Shown here in pieces: positions 25,683 to 35,369 of a DNA stretch of 53,821 nucleotides. Position numbers and translations under genes: made by a program. Source of the stretch: Candidatus Babeliales bacterium (lineage in GTDB: Bacteria > Babelota > Babeliae > Babelales > Chromulinivoraceae); NCBI GenBank assembly GCA_017992075.1, contig JAGOPI010000001.1, positions 67,358 to 121,178 on the forward strand, given 5' to 3'. Each line of letters begins with the position of its first letter. Positions within the stretch are counted from its first letter, which is position 1. Under the pieces are notes generated by a model. It did not search any database and was not told the origin of the DNA. It saw nothing but the letters and a program-made list of their open reading frames with translations.

Positions 25683-26414
25683 ATGAAATTTTTTTTAGGG
25701 GTAGCATTGTTGTACAATTTTTTTGTACAAAGCGCACAAAATTTACCAACTGCAAATTTAGCTTGCAAATGTGATAAGTTAAAGCAAAATGAATCTGATT
25801 TTGAAAAAAATTTAGTAAGCTTAATTTTAATGCTGGATGTTGTCTTACAACAACAACGTTTGCAGCAAAATTCCATAGATCAATTAGCAATGAATCCAAA
25901 TTGTAATGATATGCCTAATCTATCAATTGCGCCAAGTAGTTTATTGCAGCGACGTCAGCAAAAATTAGCAGAAAATAATCAAAGCTTGCAACAGGTGCAA
26001 TTAAATGTTGATCAATTAAAAACACCGTTAAATCTTATAGATTTAAATTTTGTAAAAATATATTTACCGCGTTGTAAATTAGGATATGAAGAACCAGATC
26101 GAGAACTAGGATTTCAAGGTTCAGATCTTTTAGGAGCTTATATTTTTTATAATCCTGAAGGTTTTTTGAATGCATATGGTTCTCAAGATCCTATTTTTCG
26201 AATATATGTAGCTGTATCTAGAAAATTAAAACATGTTAAAGAATATTCAATAGCTGTTCAATTCGTTGATCAAAATTCAGTACATAAAGAAGATCGTATT
26301 GTTACATTTCGATATAATCGAAAGGGGATACTTGAAGGGTATTCTTCAAGTAATCGTCAAAGTAGTGTTGCACAGTCTTTAAAAATGGATAAACAACCAA
26401 ATTCTGTAACCTAA
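25683..26414 (+). CDS. Secreted protein, unknown
   Basis: I do not recognise it. The 243 residues begin with a signal-peptide-like segment (MKFFLGVALLYNFFVQSAQN). A Gln/Leu-rich helical region (about residues 30-115) follows, then a compact, possibly beta-rich C-terminal half (LLGAYIFYNPEGFLNAYGSQ; RIYVAVSRKL; IAVQFVDQ). Start ATG 25683 is only 3 bp after the previous stop. It converges with the symporter gene: the two stops abut at 26414/26415 and no terminator hairpin is visible between them. Confidence 0.75.
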   Translation: MKFFLGVALLYNFFVQSAQNLPTANLACKCDKLKQNESDFEKNLVSLILMLDVVLQQQRLQQNSIDQLAMNPNCNDMPNLSIAPSSLLQRRQQKLAENNQSLQQVQLNVDQLKTPLNLIDLNFVKIYLPRCKLGYEEPDRELGFQGSDLLGAYIFYNPEGFLNAYGSQDPIFRIYVAVSRKLKHVKEYSIAVQFVDQNSVHKEDRIVTFRYNRKGILEGYSSSNRQSSVAQSLKMDKQPNSVT

Positions 26415-27809
26415 TTATTTGTTGGTAATTTTAGATACAATTAGCGCTATCGTTGTGTTGAAAATATATCCTGCAACCATAACTGGAATAATTCCATCAA
26501 GTGGCCATAAAATTGCAGTAAGGCCACCAGCAATAAGTCCTGCTATCACACCGTAACGATTTAGCTGTTTTGAGTACAAACTTAATATAACAATTGGGCC
26601 AAACGTAACACCAAGTCCTGACCATGCATACAGTACTAAATTCCAAACGCCTGTACGATTCCATGCAATGAATAGTGATAGCATCGGAATTATAAAAATT
26701 GCTAAGCGTGTAAATAAAAGTTGCAATCGAGCAGATCTTTGTGAATTAAATAGTGGAAAATATAAATCTTGTGCGATTAATGATGCGCTAATAAGTGATT
26801 GAATATTGATCGTTGATATGGTTGCAGCTAAAATTGAACATAAAATTAATCCAGCAAAAAATGGTGTAAACATTTGCTTAACCATGACAATAAATACAAG
26901 TTCAGCATCACCAAGTTCAGGAAATAACATTACTTTTCCGACAACTCCGACAAGAACTGCTGCGCTGAGTGCTAAAATCTGCCAACTACAGCCAATCCAT
27001 TTTGCTTTAGATAAATTTTCAGGATTGTTGATACTCATGAAATTAATTAAAATGTGTGGTTGTCCAAAATATCCAGGGCCCCACTTTAAAATAGCCATGC
27101 AAGTTACAAGAATGCCACCTTGTGGCCAAAGTGAAAAATAATCAGATCCCAAAAGTTGTAAGCTTTGATGAAATTGTGCAAATCCACCAAGTTTTGTGTT
27201 GATTGCAAAAATAGGAACAAGCATGATGCAGACAAGTAAAAATGTTCCTTGTAGTAAATTGCTCCAAGCAACTGCAAGCAGACCGCCTAAAAGTGTGTAA
27301 AATAAAGAAATTGTCAGTCCAATAATAATTCCATAGTGATATGGTAATTTAAAAATTAATTCAAAAGCTTTGCCAAGTCCTACAATTCCTGCTGCGATGT
27401 AAAATGTGAAAAAATATAAACAAAAAAATCCGCTGATGATTTTGATTAATCCTGATTGATCTTGAAATTTTGTTTCAAAAAATGATGCAAGGGTTAATGC
27501 CTGATACGATTCTGTTTGTTTGCGTAGTTGTGGTGCAATGTATTGCCAGGTTAAAAACATAAATAGTGCTAATCCAAATGCAAACCAAATGCCTGAAATT
27601 CCAAGTAAATAAATTGCGCCAGGAAATCCCATGAATAACCAATCACTCATGTCACTTGCTTGTGCTGCAATAGCTGTAAGCCAATAATTTAATGATCGAT
27701 TACCAAGTGAAAATTCAGATTGATTCGTAGTTTTTCTATAAAAATAAACACCAATAGAAAGTAAAATTGCAAAATATAAAGAAAAAGAAGCAATCATTGC
27801 ATCAAACAT
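26415..27809 (-). CDS. putP: Sodium:solute symporter, PutP-like
   Basis: Sodium-driven importer of the SSS family, closest by motif to the proline transporter PutP. It has 464 residues and about 12-13 hydrophobic segments. Diagnostic stretches are FSLGNRSLNYWLTAIAAQAS and SDMSDWLFMGFPGAIYL, the sodium-site region of PutP, with the Asp and Ser conserved, and ATISTINIQSLISASLIAQD near the second sodium site. The substrate is probably proline or a related amino acid, which would suit a host-dependent bacterium. AGAAAGG precedes the ATG. Substrate assignment is inference. Confidence 0.85.
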   Translation of the reverse strand: MFDAMIASFSLYFAILLSIGVYFYRKTTNQSEFSLGNRSLNYWLTAIAAQASDMSDWLFMGFPGAIYLLGISGIWFAFGLALFMFLTWQYIAPQLRKQTESYQALTLASFFETKFQDQSGLIKIISGFFCLYFFTFYIAAGIVGLGKAFELIFKLPYHYGIIIGLTISLFYTLLGGLLAVAWSNLLQGTFLLVCIMLVPIFAINTKLGGFAQFHQSLQLLGSDYFSLWPQGGILVTCMAILKWGPGYFGQPHILINFMSINNPENLSKAKWIGCSWQILALSAAVLVGVVGKVMLFPELGDAELVFIVMVKQMFTPFFAGLILCSILAATISTINIQSLISASLIAQDLYFPLFNSQRSARLQLLFTRLAIFIIPMLSLFIAWNRTGVWNLVLYAWSGLGVTFGPIVILSLYSKQLNRYGVIAGLIAGGLTAILWPLDGIIPVMVAGYIFNTTIALIVSKITNK

Positions 27810-27855
27810 AACGGACCTTTCTTGAAAATATTGATACTTGTTAGTATAGCATGAA

Positions 27856-28677
27856 TCATAACAAACCGAAAAGTTTGCGTGATGTTTGATCTGTTATTTG
27901 TGCAATGGTTTCAAAACTTTCACCACGAAGATTTGCGATAAATTCTGCAATGATTTTTATGTTTGAAGGATTATTTTTTTTACCTCGCATACTTTGTGGT
28001 GGTAAAAAAGGAGCATCGGTTTCTAAAATTATTTTTTCAAGTGGTATCATTTTGACCACGTTACGTAATGTTTCATTTTTAGGGTAGGTGATTGTACCAC
28101 CAAAACCTAAAACAAAATTAAGATCTAAATATTTTTTTGCGTAATCTTTATTTGAAGAAAAACAGTGAATTGTTCCACGAAAATTTTTTTCACCACGATA
28201 CTCAGCTAATGCTTGATATGTTTCTTCATCTGCATTACGAGAATGAATGACAAGAGCTAAATCGTGTTTGAGTGCAAGTTGAATTTGCGCATGAAAAACA
28301 TCTTGCTGAAGTTTTAAATTAAAATTTGGATAATGTTTGTCGATACCACATTCACCAATTCCAACTATTTTTAATTCTTTTTTATTTTTTAATATCTTTT
28401 TGAATTCTTGCAAATTTGATTGCCAGGTTTCTGTTATATCGTTTGGATGAATTCCTAATGTTGCAAAACAGTTTGAAAATTGTTGTGCAAGTTCAACGCA
28501 CAATAAGCTTTCTGCAAGATTGATTCCTACGTTGATAATTGAAGTTACTTCATGAAATTTTGCATCATTTAAAATTGTTGTACAAATTTGAAGTTCTTGA
28601 GCATTGAATGGAATAAACGTTGCATTTTCAGTAAAATTTCGGACCATAATGTTTAAATGGCAGTGCGTATCAATCAT
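27856..28677 (-). CDS. tatD: TatD-family metal-dependent DNase
   Basis: Metal-dependent hydrolase of the TatD/YcfH family, with DNase activity and DNA-repair or quality-control roles in characterised members. It has 273 residues. The HxH metal site MIDTHCHL is at residues 5 and 7, followed by GIGECGIDKHYPN (Glu ligand), VIHSRNADEE, IHCFSSNKDYAK and the C-terminal LETDAPFLPP (Asp ligand). These are the full family signatures. AAGGATGA precedes the ATG. It is divergent from the HU gene, with a 156-bp intergenic region. Confidence 0.95.
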   Translation of the reverse strand: MIDTHCHLNIMVRNFTENATFIPFNAQELQICTTILNDAKFHEVTSIINVGINLAESLLCVELAQQFSNCFATLGIHPNDITETWQSNLQEFKKILKNKKELKIVGIGECGIDKHYPNFNLKLQQDVFHAQIQLALKHDLALVIHSRNADEETYQALAEYRGEKNFRGTIHCFSSNKDYAKKYLDLNFVLGFGGTITYPKNETLRNVVKMIPLEKIILETDAPFLPPQSMRGKKNNPSNIKIIAEFIANLRGESFETIAQITDQTSRKLFGLL

Positions 28678-28727
28678 GATCTAATCATCCTTTTGATTTA
28701 AAAATGTATTATTTTATACAGATTTAT

Positions 28728-28763
28728 TTGACAAACAGCTAAATAGATTTACTCTAGTGTACA
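28728..28763 (+). promoter_or_regulatory. Candidate promoter of the HU gene
   Basis: A perfect -35 TTGACA lies at 28728-28733. About 16 bases later, TACTCT is only a poor -10 match. The HU gene needs a strong promoter in this divergent gap, but the -10 is weak, so this is tentative. Confidence 0.35.
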
Positions 28764-28833
28764 TGAACTGAAAAAGTTTAGTAGTAGTTAGGTAATAAGC
28801 AGTGTTTCATATATGTATATGTAAGGAGACATT

Positions 28834-29118
28834 ATGAATAAAACTAAGTTGATCGACGCTTTGAGCGAAGAAACAGTTTTTAGCAAAAAAGATATCGCAA
28901 GAGTTCTAGATTCATTAGTACGCGTTATCGAACGTTGCCTTAAAAAAGGCGAAAAAGTTTCAATTACAGGTTTTGGTAGTTTTTGGATTTCTGAGCGTTC
29001 AGCTCGCAAAGGAATTAATCCTGCAACAAAACAAAAAATTAACATTCCAAGTGTTACCGTGCCTAAGTTTAAAGCAGGCAAAAATTTACGTGAAGTAGTG
29101 CGTAAAGTTCAATTGTAA
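28834..29118 (+). CDS. HU-family DNA-binding protein
   Basis: Histone-like nucleoid protein that bends DNA without sequence specificity. It has 94 residues with the family pattern KTKLIDALSEETVFSKKDIA, SITGFGSFWISERSARKGIN and the arm motif NPATKQKINIP with the intercalating proline, then VPKFKAGKNLREVV. The start follows AAGGAGAC. It is monocistronic, ending at a strong terminator. Confidence 0.95.
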   Translation: MNKTKLIDALSEETVFSKKDIARVLDSLVRVIERCLKKGEKVSITGFGSFWISERSARKGINPATKQKINIPSVTVPKFKAGKNLREVVRKVQL

Positions 29119-29170
29119 GAGTAGTAATGTTGAATTGACATTAATTTACCTTGCAAAATAGTTATCCATG

Positions 29171-29210
29171 TAAGGTCGTACAGTTTTCTGTTCGACCTTA
29201 TTTTTTTTAA
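29171..29210 (+). terminator. Intrinsic terminator of the HU gene
   Basis: The stem AAGGTCG (29172-29178) pairs with CGACCTT (29193-29199), extended by the inner ACAG/CTGT, and is followed by a run of eight T. The 193-bp gap to serS also holds a TATACT at about 29250-29256 that may be the serS -10 box. Confidence 0.9.
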
Positions 29211-29311
29211 TTTGAAATAGATTTTTTTGTAGAAGAATTATTTGAATTTTCGTATACTAAAAATATATTTTTTCATTTTTTTAAGAATAGATCCGCGATA
29301 GGAGTTTTATC

Positions 29312-30544
29312 ATGATTGATTTAGCAGAACTTCGAAAAAATCCTGAATTTTTCAAACAAAAAATTCTTAAAAAAGATCCTTCTTATTCTATTGATACTTT
29401 AATTCAAGCGGATGCAGCTCATCGAAATTTAATGATTGAAGTTGATGCTTTACGCAAAGAAAAAAATGACATTTCAAAATCTTTTTTTGGTCCTGTTAGT
29501 GATCAAGTTCGAGAACTTTCCATAAAAGTTGGTAAAGAGTTAAAAGAAAAAGAATCAATTTTAGAAATTTCTGAAAAAAAATTTAATGATCTCTATCTTT
29601 CTTGTCCTAATCCAATGGCTGATGATGTTCCTTTTGGAAATAAACCTGAAAATAAAGAAGTTCGTCATTTTGGGTCAAAACCAATATTTAATTTTATACC
29701 AAAAGATCACGTTATTTTAGGTAATGATCTTGGTTGGTTTGATTTTAATTCAGCTGCAAAAGTAACAGGAAGTAATTTTGCATGGTACAAAGGAGAAGCT
29801 GTTCGTGTGATGTATGCGTTAACACGCATGATGATTCAAACGAATATCAAACATGGTTTTTCACCAATGTTGCCACCGTACATGGCAAACACAAAATCTT
29901 TAGAAGCTTCAGGACAATTGCCAAAATTTGCAGACGGTGTGTATAAAATTGAAGGTGAAGATTTATACATGATTCCAACATCTGAAGTTAGTTTACTCAA
30001 TTATTTTCGCGATACTATTTTAGAGGCTGATCAATTGCCGCAACGCTTGACATCATGGACAAGTTGTTTTCGTCGTGAAGCAGGAGCTTATGGTTCTGCA
30101 GAGCGTGGTTTAATTCGAATTCATCAATTTGAAAAAGTAGAATTAGTTTCTTTTACAAAGCCGGAAAATTCATATGATGAACTTGAGCGCATGGTTGCGT
30201 GTGGTGAAGAAATTTTGCAAAAATTAGGTCTTCACTATCGAACGATGCTTTTGGCTGCACAAGATGCTTCATTTCAATCTGCAAAAACATACGATATTGA
30301 AGTTTGGATGCCAGGACAGGGTAGTTATTATGAAGTTTCTTCTGCAAGTAATTGTACTGATTTTCAAGCTCGTCGTGCAAAAATTAGATATAAAGAACAA
30401 ACGGGTGGAAAAACTGAATATTTACACACGTTAAATGCATCATCTTTAGCATTGCCACGTTTAATGGTTGCACTTATGGAAACATATCAAAAAGCAGATG
30501 GTTCAATTCAATTACCAACATGTTTGTTGGAGCAAGGATGGTAA
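29312..30544 (+). CDS. serS: Seryl-tRNA synthetase
   Basis: Class II synthetase charging tRNA-Ser (and tRNA-Sec where present). It has 410 residues with an N-terminal coiled-coil arm (about residues 30-100) and catalytic motifs PTSEVSLLNYFRD, SCFRREAGAYGSAERGLIR (motif 2) and NASSLALPRLMVALMETYQ (motif 3). AGGAG precedes the ATG. The coding end lies 3 bp before the DUF58 gene. Confidence 0.97.
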   Translation: MIDLAELRKNPEFFKQKILKKDPSYSIDTLIQADAAHRNLMIEVDALRKEKNDISKSFFGPVSDQVRELSIKVGKELKEKESILEISEKKFNDLYLSCPNPMADDVPFGNKPENKEVRHFGSKPIFNFIPKDHVILGNDLGWFDFNSAAKVTGSNFAWYKGEAVRVMYALTRMMIQTNIKHGFSPMLPPYMANTKSLEASGQLPKFADGVYKIEGEDLYMIPTSEVSLLNYFRDTILEADQLPQRLTSWTSCFRREAGAYGSAERGLIRIHQFEKVELVSFTKPENSYDELERMVACGEEILQKLGLHYRTMLLAAQDASFQSAKTYDIEVWMPGQGSYYEVSSASNCTDFQARRAKIRYKEQTGGKTEYLHTLNASSLALPRLMVALMETYQKADGSIQLPTCLLEQGW

Positions 30545-30547
30545 ATT

Positions 30548-31417
30548 ATGATTGCTGTCGAAATTGCACAAAAGGTTAAAGAATTAGAAATTTACACGCG
30601 TCGTATGCTTTCAGGGTCTTTAATTGGAAATAGCAAAACACGTCAAAAAGGTTTTGGTTTTGAATTTGATCAACTTCGAACGTATCAATATGGTGATGAT
30701 GTTCGATTAATTGATTGGAAAAGTTCAGCTCGTAATTTTAATAATTTGCTTGTACGGCAATATTTCGAAGAACGTAATCGTACGATTATGATTTGTGTTG
30801 ATGTTTCTGCATCAACCATGTTTGGTTCAAATCAATATTTAAAATATGAAATTATGCAACAAGTTGCTGGAATTTTAGCTTTAGCTGGGCAATGGTCGCA
30901 AGATCAGGTTGGATTGATTTTGTTTTCTGATCGTATTGAAAAAATGCTGCCTCCTGCAAAAGGGCAAAAACATGTGCATGGGATTTTGACAGATCTTTTT
31001 TCATATCAAGCTGTAGGCAAAGGAACTGATTTTGATTTTTTATGTGAGCATGTTGCACAAAGAGTTGCAAAGCGAGCAATGATCTTGGTAATTTCTGATT
31101 TCATTGGTGGTGATTTTTCTCAATCGGTGAAAAAAATTGCTCATGATAAAGATGTGATTGCGATTAATGTGACTGATCTTCAAGAAAAAAAAATGAATAA
31201 TGTTGGACTTGTTTGGATGAAAGATCCAGAAACTGGTTCAATAGAATTGGTCAATGTTGCAGGGTCTTCACAACAACAATTATCGCAAGCGTTAAGCCTT
31301 CGATTGTCAAAACAAAATTTGGCATTTCAAGGATGCAATGTTGATAATTTGTATATACAAGATGAAAAAACTTTGATGCATGATTTATTGGTTTTTTTTC
31401 AAAAAAGAATGATGTAG
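30548..31417 (+). CDS. DUF58 protein (BatA/MoxR-associated type)
   Basis: The 289 residues contain the family pattern RRMLSGSLIGNSKTRQKGFG, GDDVRLIDWKSSARNFNNL and a von Willebrand-like fold with MICVDVSASTMFGS, a MIDAS-type motif. These proteins usually sit in operons with a MoxR AAA ATPase and act on membrane or envelope complexes. No MoxR gene is in the window. The next gene, a one-TM protein, is the likely partner. Confidence 0.88.
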   Translation: MIAVEIAQKVKELEIYTRRMLSGSLIGNSKTRQKGFGFEFDQLRTYQYGDDVRLIDWKSSARNFNNLLVRQYFEERNRTIMICVDVSASTMFGSNQYLKYEIMQQVAGILALAGQWSQDQVGLILFSDRIEKMLPPAKGQKHVHGILTDLFSYQAVGKGTDFDFLCEHVAQRVAKRAMILVISDFIGGDFSQSVKKIAHDKDVIAINVTDLQEKKMNNVGLVWMKDPETGSIELVNVAGSSQQQLSQALSLRLSKQNLAFQGCNVDNLYIQDEKTLMHDLLVFFQKRMM

Positions 31418-31418
31418 G

Positions 31419-31940
31419 ATGAGCATGCAAGAACCAAAGATTGAGTTTGTCGATATTGAAAATGTTTGGTATCAACCATGGTGGCAAAGTCGTTGGTTTG
31501 CATGGTTGAGTATTGTTTTTAGCTGTTTAATTTTTGCTTTTCTGGTATGCTTTTTATATCGACGTGGTTGGTTTGGCAAAAAAATGTCATGTGACCAACA
31601 AGCTTTGAAAAAATTACAGATTTTAGCTGCGACACCATATGATTCACAAGAAAAAATGTATGCAGCTTATTTTCAGATAACTTTGATATTAAAAAATTAT
31701 TTTGATGTTTTGTATCAAGTGCGTTTGGACGATAAATCTGATGAAGAAATTGTACCAATTTTAAAAAATTTAATTGATCCAAAATTGCAACCGTTGTTAA
31801 TTGAATTTTTACAGCGTGCATTTCAAATTAAATTTGCTCGTGATCCTATTTCAGAGCAAATGCTTCAAGATGATATAAAATTTGTACAAAAAATTATTGA
31901 GCAAACGCGTAAAGATTTTGATAAGGTGGGACGTTCTTGA
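31419..31940 (+). CDS. Single-TM protein, DUF4381-like partner of DUF58
   Basis: The 173 residues have one transmembrane segment (about residues 26-46: WFAWLSIVFSCLIFAFLVCF) followed by a cytosolic helical domain of about 125 residues (PYDSQEKMYAAYFQITLILK, QMLQDDIKFVQKIIEQTRKD). Size, topology and position immediately after the DUF58 gene are those of DUF4381 proteins of Bat/MoxR operons, but sequence similarity cannot be checked here. Starts 1 bp after the previous stop. The following gene overlaps it by 4 bp. Confidence 0.6.
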   Translation: MSMQEPKIEFVDIENVWYQPWWQSRWFAWLSIVFSCLIFAFLVCFLYRRGWFGKKMSCDQQALKKLQILAATPYDSQEKMYAAYFQITLILKNYFDVLYQVRLDDKSDEEIVPILKNLIDPKLQPLLIEFLQRAFQIKFARDPISEQMLQDDIKFVQKIIEQTRKDFDKVGRS

Positions 31941-33094
31941 ATTATTCTTTTTCATCAATGCAGCATTTATATGTTCATTGGCCATTTTGTCCTTATAAAT
32001 GTCATTTTTGTGATTTTGTTGCGATGGCATCTCATGAACAATTTATGCAAGATTATCATAAAGCTTTAATCAAAGAAATTGAGCTTTTTATTCCTTTTGC
32101 GCCATTAAATAGACGTTTGCAAACGATATATTTAGGTGGTGGAACGCCAAGTACGTATCCAGCTCCTTTGCTACTTGACACGTTTGTTATACTAAAAAAA
32201 CATTTTGAATTTGATCAAACAACAGAAGTTACCATTGAAGTAAATCCTGGCACAGTAACGTTGGAATTATTGCTTACTTGGCAACAGGCGGGAATTAATC
32301 GTTTAAGTATTGGCGTTCAAAGTTTAAAAGATGTTGTTTTGAAATCTTTGAATCGACATCAAACAAAACAAGATGTGGAAAATGTTTTGAAAGAAGCTTC
32401 AGTTTATTTTCAAAACTTGTCGGTAGATTTTATTTTGGGACTTCCTGGAGTATCAGATGATGAATGGAAATTGATGATTCAAGAAGCAATGGGTTGGCCT
32501 ATTAAACATATTTCGGTTTATTTTTTAACAGTGCATGAAGATACGCCGTTATATTTTAAAGTGAAAACGAATCGTATGACATTGCCACCTGATGATGGCA
32601 CTGTTGATTTGTATGATTGGACGGTTGAAACATTGGCAAAGCATGGATTTGATCGTTATGAGTTATCAAATTTTGCAAAATTAGGATTTCAATCTCGTCA
32701 TAATTCTGCTTATTGGGATCGAAAAAATTATAAAGGGTTTGGGCTTGGTGCATGTTCTTTTAATGGAACAATGCGTTTTCAAAATGTAAAAAATTTAGGA
32801 AAATATCTTGAACTTTTGGGGCAAAAAGAAACTGTTATTGAAGTAAGTGAGCAGTTAACTTCTCATCAAATTGCGCTTGAAAAAATTATGTTAGGTTTGC
32901 GTCAAAGCAAAGGCTTGGTGGTTGCTGATTATATGAAAGAGGCAACACCGTCGCAACAGCTACATTTTTTTCAAGGAGCAGAAAAATTGAAAATAACTGG
33001 TTTAATTGAGTATGCAAATGGCATTATTTGTTTAACTCCAAAAGGCTATGCGTTAGAAAATGAAGTTGCGCTTCATTTATTTTCTGATTATTAA
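31937..33094 (+). CDS. hemW: HemW-like radical SAM protein
   Basis: Radical SAM enzyme resembling coproporphyrinogen III oxidase, and classed as heme chaperone HemW in characterised members. It has 385 residues. The iron-sulfur motif CPYKCHFC (C18, C22, C25) lies after HWPF, YLGGGTPSTYP and the NRLSIGVQS region follow, and a HemN-type C-terminal domain is present. TTG at 31937 is chosen because a strong AAGGTGGG precedes it. The ATG at codon 8 has no ribosome binding site. Heme handling in this organism is inferred, as no heme-synthesis genes are visible. Confidence 0.9.
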   Translation: MNYSFSSMQHLYVHWPFCPYKCHFCDFVAMASHEQFMQDYHKALIKEIELFIPFAPLNRRLQTIYLGGGTPSTYPAPLLLDTFVILKKHFEFDQTTEVTIEVNPGTVTLELLLTWQQAGINRLSIGVQSLKDVVLKSLNRHQTKQDVENVLKEASVYFQNLSVDFILGLPGVSDDEWKLMIQEAMGWPIKHISVYFLTVHEDTPLYFKVKTNRMTLPPDDGTVDLYDWTVETLAKHGFDRYELSNFAKLGFQSRHNSAYWDRKNYKGFGLGACSFNGTMRFQNVKNLGKYLELLGQKETVIEVSEQLTSHQIALEKIMLGLRQSKGLVVADYMKEATPSQQLHFFQGAEKLKITGLIEYANGIICLTPKGYALENEVALHLFSDY

Positions 33095-33113
33095 AATATG
33101 AAAGGTTTTTGTT

Positions 33114-33575
33114 ATGGCAAAACATGTTGGTGTAAAACTTCCTGAAGATTTACATGAAATTTTAAAAAAAGGACAAACTGTTGCGGTATTGGCAACTTTT
33201 TCAGAAAAGGGTGTTCCGCATACAACTCCAATTCAGGTAATGTATCCAAAAGGATCAGAAAGTATTTTGATTTCAATTCATAAAAATCACCAAGGTTATC
33301 ACAACATGGTTTGGCAAAAAAAAGTGATGCTTTGTTTTATGGATGAAGGAAATGTTGCATACAGTATTTTAGGTCGTGCTGGTGTTGTGCGTGCACCATC
33401 TTCAGTGCATCCGTTAATGAATGTTGTGCACATTGATATCATTGATATTAAATCAGATTGTTCAGTTTTGACGAAGGTTGATTCTGGTGTTCGATGGAGT
33501 TATACTTCATGGGAAGCAGAAGAATTATCCGTTGCTTTAATGAATGAATTAAAAGAAATTGCAAAATCATTGTAA
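33114..33575 (+). CDS. Pyridoxamine-5'-phosphate-oxidase-fold flavin protein
   Basis: The 153 residues have the FMN-binding split-barrel pattern (TVAVLATFSEKGVPHTTPIQ, then KKVMLCFMDE and YSILGRAGVV). Proteins with this fold include pyridoxamine-phosphate oxidases and various flavin-dependent reductases. Catalytic residues for pyridoxine oxidation cannot be judged here, so a generic call is safer. AAAGG precedes the ATG. Confidence 0.75.
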   Translation: MAKHVGVKLPEDLHEILKKGQTVAVLATFSEKGVPHTTPIQVMYPKGSESILISIHKNHQGYHNMVWQKKVMLCFMDEGNVAYSILGRAGVVRAPSSVHPLMNVVHIDIIDIKSDCSVLTKVDSGVRWSYTSWEAEELSVALMNELKEIAKSL

Positions 33576-33606
33576 TTTGAATTTTCAAATTAAAAGAGGA
33601 GCCTTT

Positions 33607-35058
33607 ATGGGGTTGAATAAAAAAACCTTAATTTTTGTGTTGATGATAGGCCTTCCATTGCTTGCAGAAGAAAATATTGCTTCGTTGGTTTCAACTCTTG
33701 CAGAACCAAAAATGGAATCACCTGTGGTAGAACAAACAGAGCAAGAAGAATCAGAAGCTTCTGCTGTTGATGCAGGTGAAAAGCCTGAAGAAAATATAAC
33801 AACCATAGATGATGTAGCGTCAAATTCAGAAGAACCTGATGAAGAAACTGTGCCACCAGTTATCGCAAAAGTAATAACTCCAGTTTTTGTAACACCTGTA
33901 CAACCAGAACCAAAAGTAATTGAACCGGTAAAACCTGTTGAGCCTGTAGTTGCAAAAATTATGCCTATAGTTCCGGTATCTCCTGTACAACCAGAGGTTG
34001 CAACAGCAACACATTCAACAGTTGCACCAAAAATGATAAATGCTCCAAAACTTACCGTATCAAAATCAGTTATATCACCAATTCAAATTGTTGATGTTTC
34101 TGATGAGGATATAGAAAAAGGCTTAGATACTTTAAATATTGATTCGAGTGGAAATTGGCTTGAAAAAAGAATTTGGTATCAAAAAGCTGAACAATTGTTC
34201 GAAGTGATTCGCGCAAATTTACAAAAAGCTGCTGATCTTCGTATGAAATTTGTGCATGAAGTAAATCATGTTGGACATAAAATTGATGAATTTTATGAAA
34301 GCGTGAATTTTGAAAAAGGTGAAATTGATGAAATGCTTGCCGTTGTTTTACAAAATTTAGCCCAAGAGCAAGAGATTCGTGGTGGTGATCTTTCTTCTTC
34401 TGAACGAAGTGTAAAATCAAAAGTGCAAGTTGAGCAAAAACATTTTGAAGTGCTCAGTAAAGATTTAAAATTGATTGATGATTTAGATGATCAAATTGAT
34501 AAAACAATGATGAAAGCATTTAAAGAAATTGATACTTGTCGTGGACTTGAAACTCGTGCATGGAATAATTTTAAAGAAATAGGTCTTGAACTTGATGATA
34601 AAAAAGCGCGAGTTTTGTATTATGAAATGGAAAATTTTCATAAAAATATAGAACAAAAAATGAATTATCTTCAAAGCAATTTGTTGCCATATTTACAACA
34701 TCAATTGGTATCAAAAGTTAATGAAACTATGGCACAAATTAAATCTGCAATTCAAATTTTTGATAGTAAAGGCTTAAATTTAACAAATATTTTGAAAAAA
34801 GATGAACATGGTGATTTGCTGATTTTAAAAGAGCGTGATGAAATGCAAGTTCAACAAGTATTGCAAGCAAAAGAAATTGCTGCAGCAGAAGCAAAAGCAT
34901 TATTAGCTCCATGGTATGAAAAGGTATGGAGTTCATTTATTTTATTGATGCAACAAATTTTTTGTAAATTACAAGAATGGTTTGGCGTTGCAATATGCTT
35001 TGTACAGTCAGTATTTTGTAATATTTCACAATGGATTTGTAGATTATTGGGGTATTAA
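33607..35058 (+). CDS. Secreted coiled-coil protein with Pro/Val-rich linker, unknown
   Basis: Function not recognised. The 483 residues begin with a signal-peptide-like segment (MGLNKKTLIFVLMIGLPLLA). Residues about 25-175 are acidic, then rich in Pro, Val and Glu (PVQPEPKVIEPVKPVEPVVA). A long helical region follows, and the C-terminus is strongly hydrophobic with several Cys and Trp (about residues 440-483; VWSSFILLMQQIFCKLQEWF). The ATG at 33607 follows GAGGAG. An upstream in-frame start overlaps the previous gene and is unlikely. A surface or envelope role is inference. Confidence 0.75.
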   Translation: MGLNKKTLIFVLMIGLPLLAEENIASLVSTLAEPKMESPVVEQTEQEESEASAVDAGEKPEENITTIDDVASNSEEPDEETVPPVIAKVITPVFVTPVQPEPKVIEPVKPVEPVVAKIMPIVPVSPVQPEVATATHSTVAPKMINAPKLTVSKSVISPIQIVDVSDEDIEKGLDTLNIDSSGNWLEKRIWYQKAEQLFEVIRANLQKAADLRMKFVHEVNHVGHKIDEFYESVNFEKGEIDEMLAVVLQNLAQEQEIRGGDLSSSERSVKSKVQVEQKHFEVLSKDLKLIDDLDDQIDKTMMKAFKEIDTCRGLETRAWNNFKEIGLELDDKKARVLYYEMENFHKNIEQKMNYLQSNLLPYLQHQLVSKVNETMAQIKSAIQIFDSKGLNLTNILKKDEHGDLLILKERDEMQVQQVLQAKEIAAAEAKALLAPWYEKVWSSFILLMQQIFCKLQEWFGVAICFVQSVFCNISQWICRLLGY

Positions 35059-35115
35059 CTTACCGGTTTTTTCGTTGAAAATAAGATGAATTCTGTTAAT
35101 CTGTTCAATGATTAT

Positions 35116-35201
35116 GCCGAAGTGGTGGAAAGGTAGACACGCAGCCTTGAGGTGGCTGTGAGAGAAATCTCTTGGGGGTTCGAGTCCCTTCTTCGGTACC
35201 A
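35116..35201 (+). tRNA. tRNA-Leu(GAG)
   Basis: Class II tRNA with a long variable arm (TGAGAGAAATCTCTT region). The acceptor GCCGAAG pairs with CTTCGGT, leaving a G1-U72 pair where G-C is usual. The anticodon stem CAGCC/GGCTG encloses the loop TTGAGGT, anticodon GAG. CCA is encoded at the 3' end. Confidence 0.93.
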
Positions 35202-35369
35202 GTCTATGTTATGTACACAATTTCGTCTGGTTTCATTAGTACTATTAAAGTAAAAATTAATTAAACTTTGAAGTAATAAAAAATAAATTGTTTAATCGAA
35301 GTTGTAGATGAAAACGGACGAAATAAAAATTGAAAATATCATTAACTCATAAGTTTTTGGAGAGAATTC

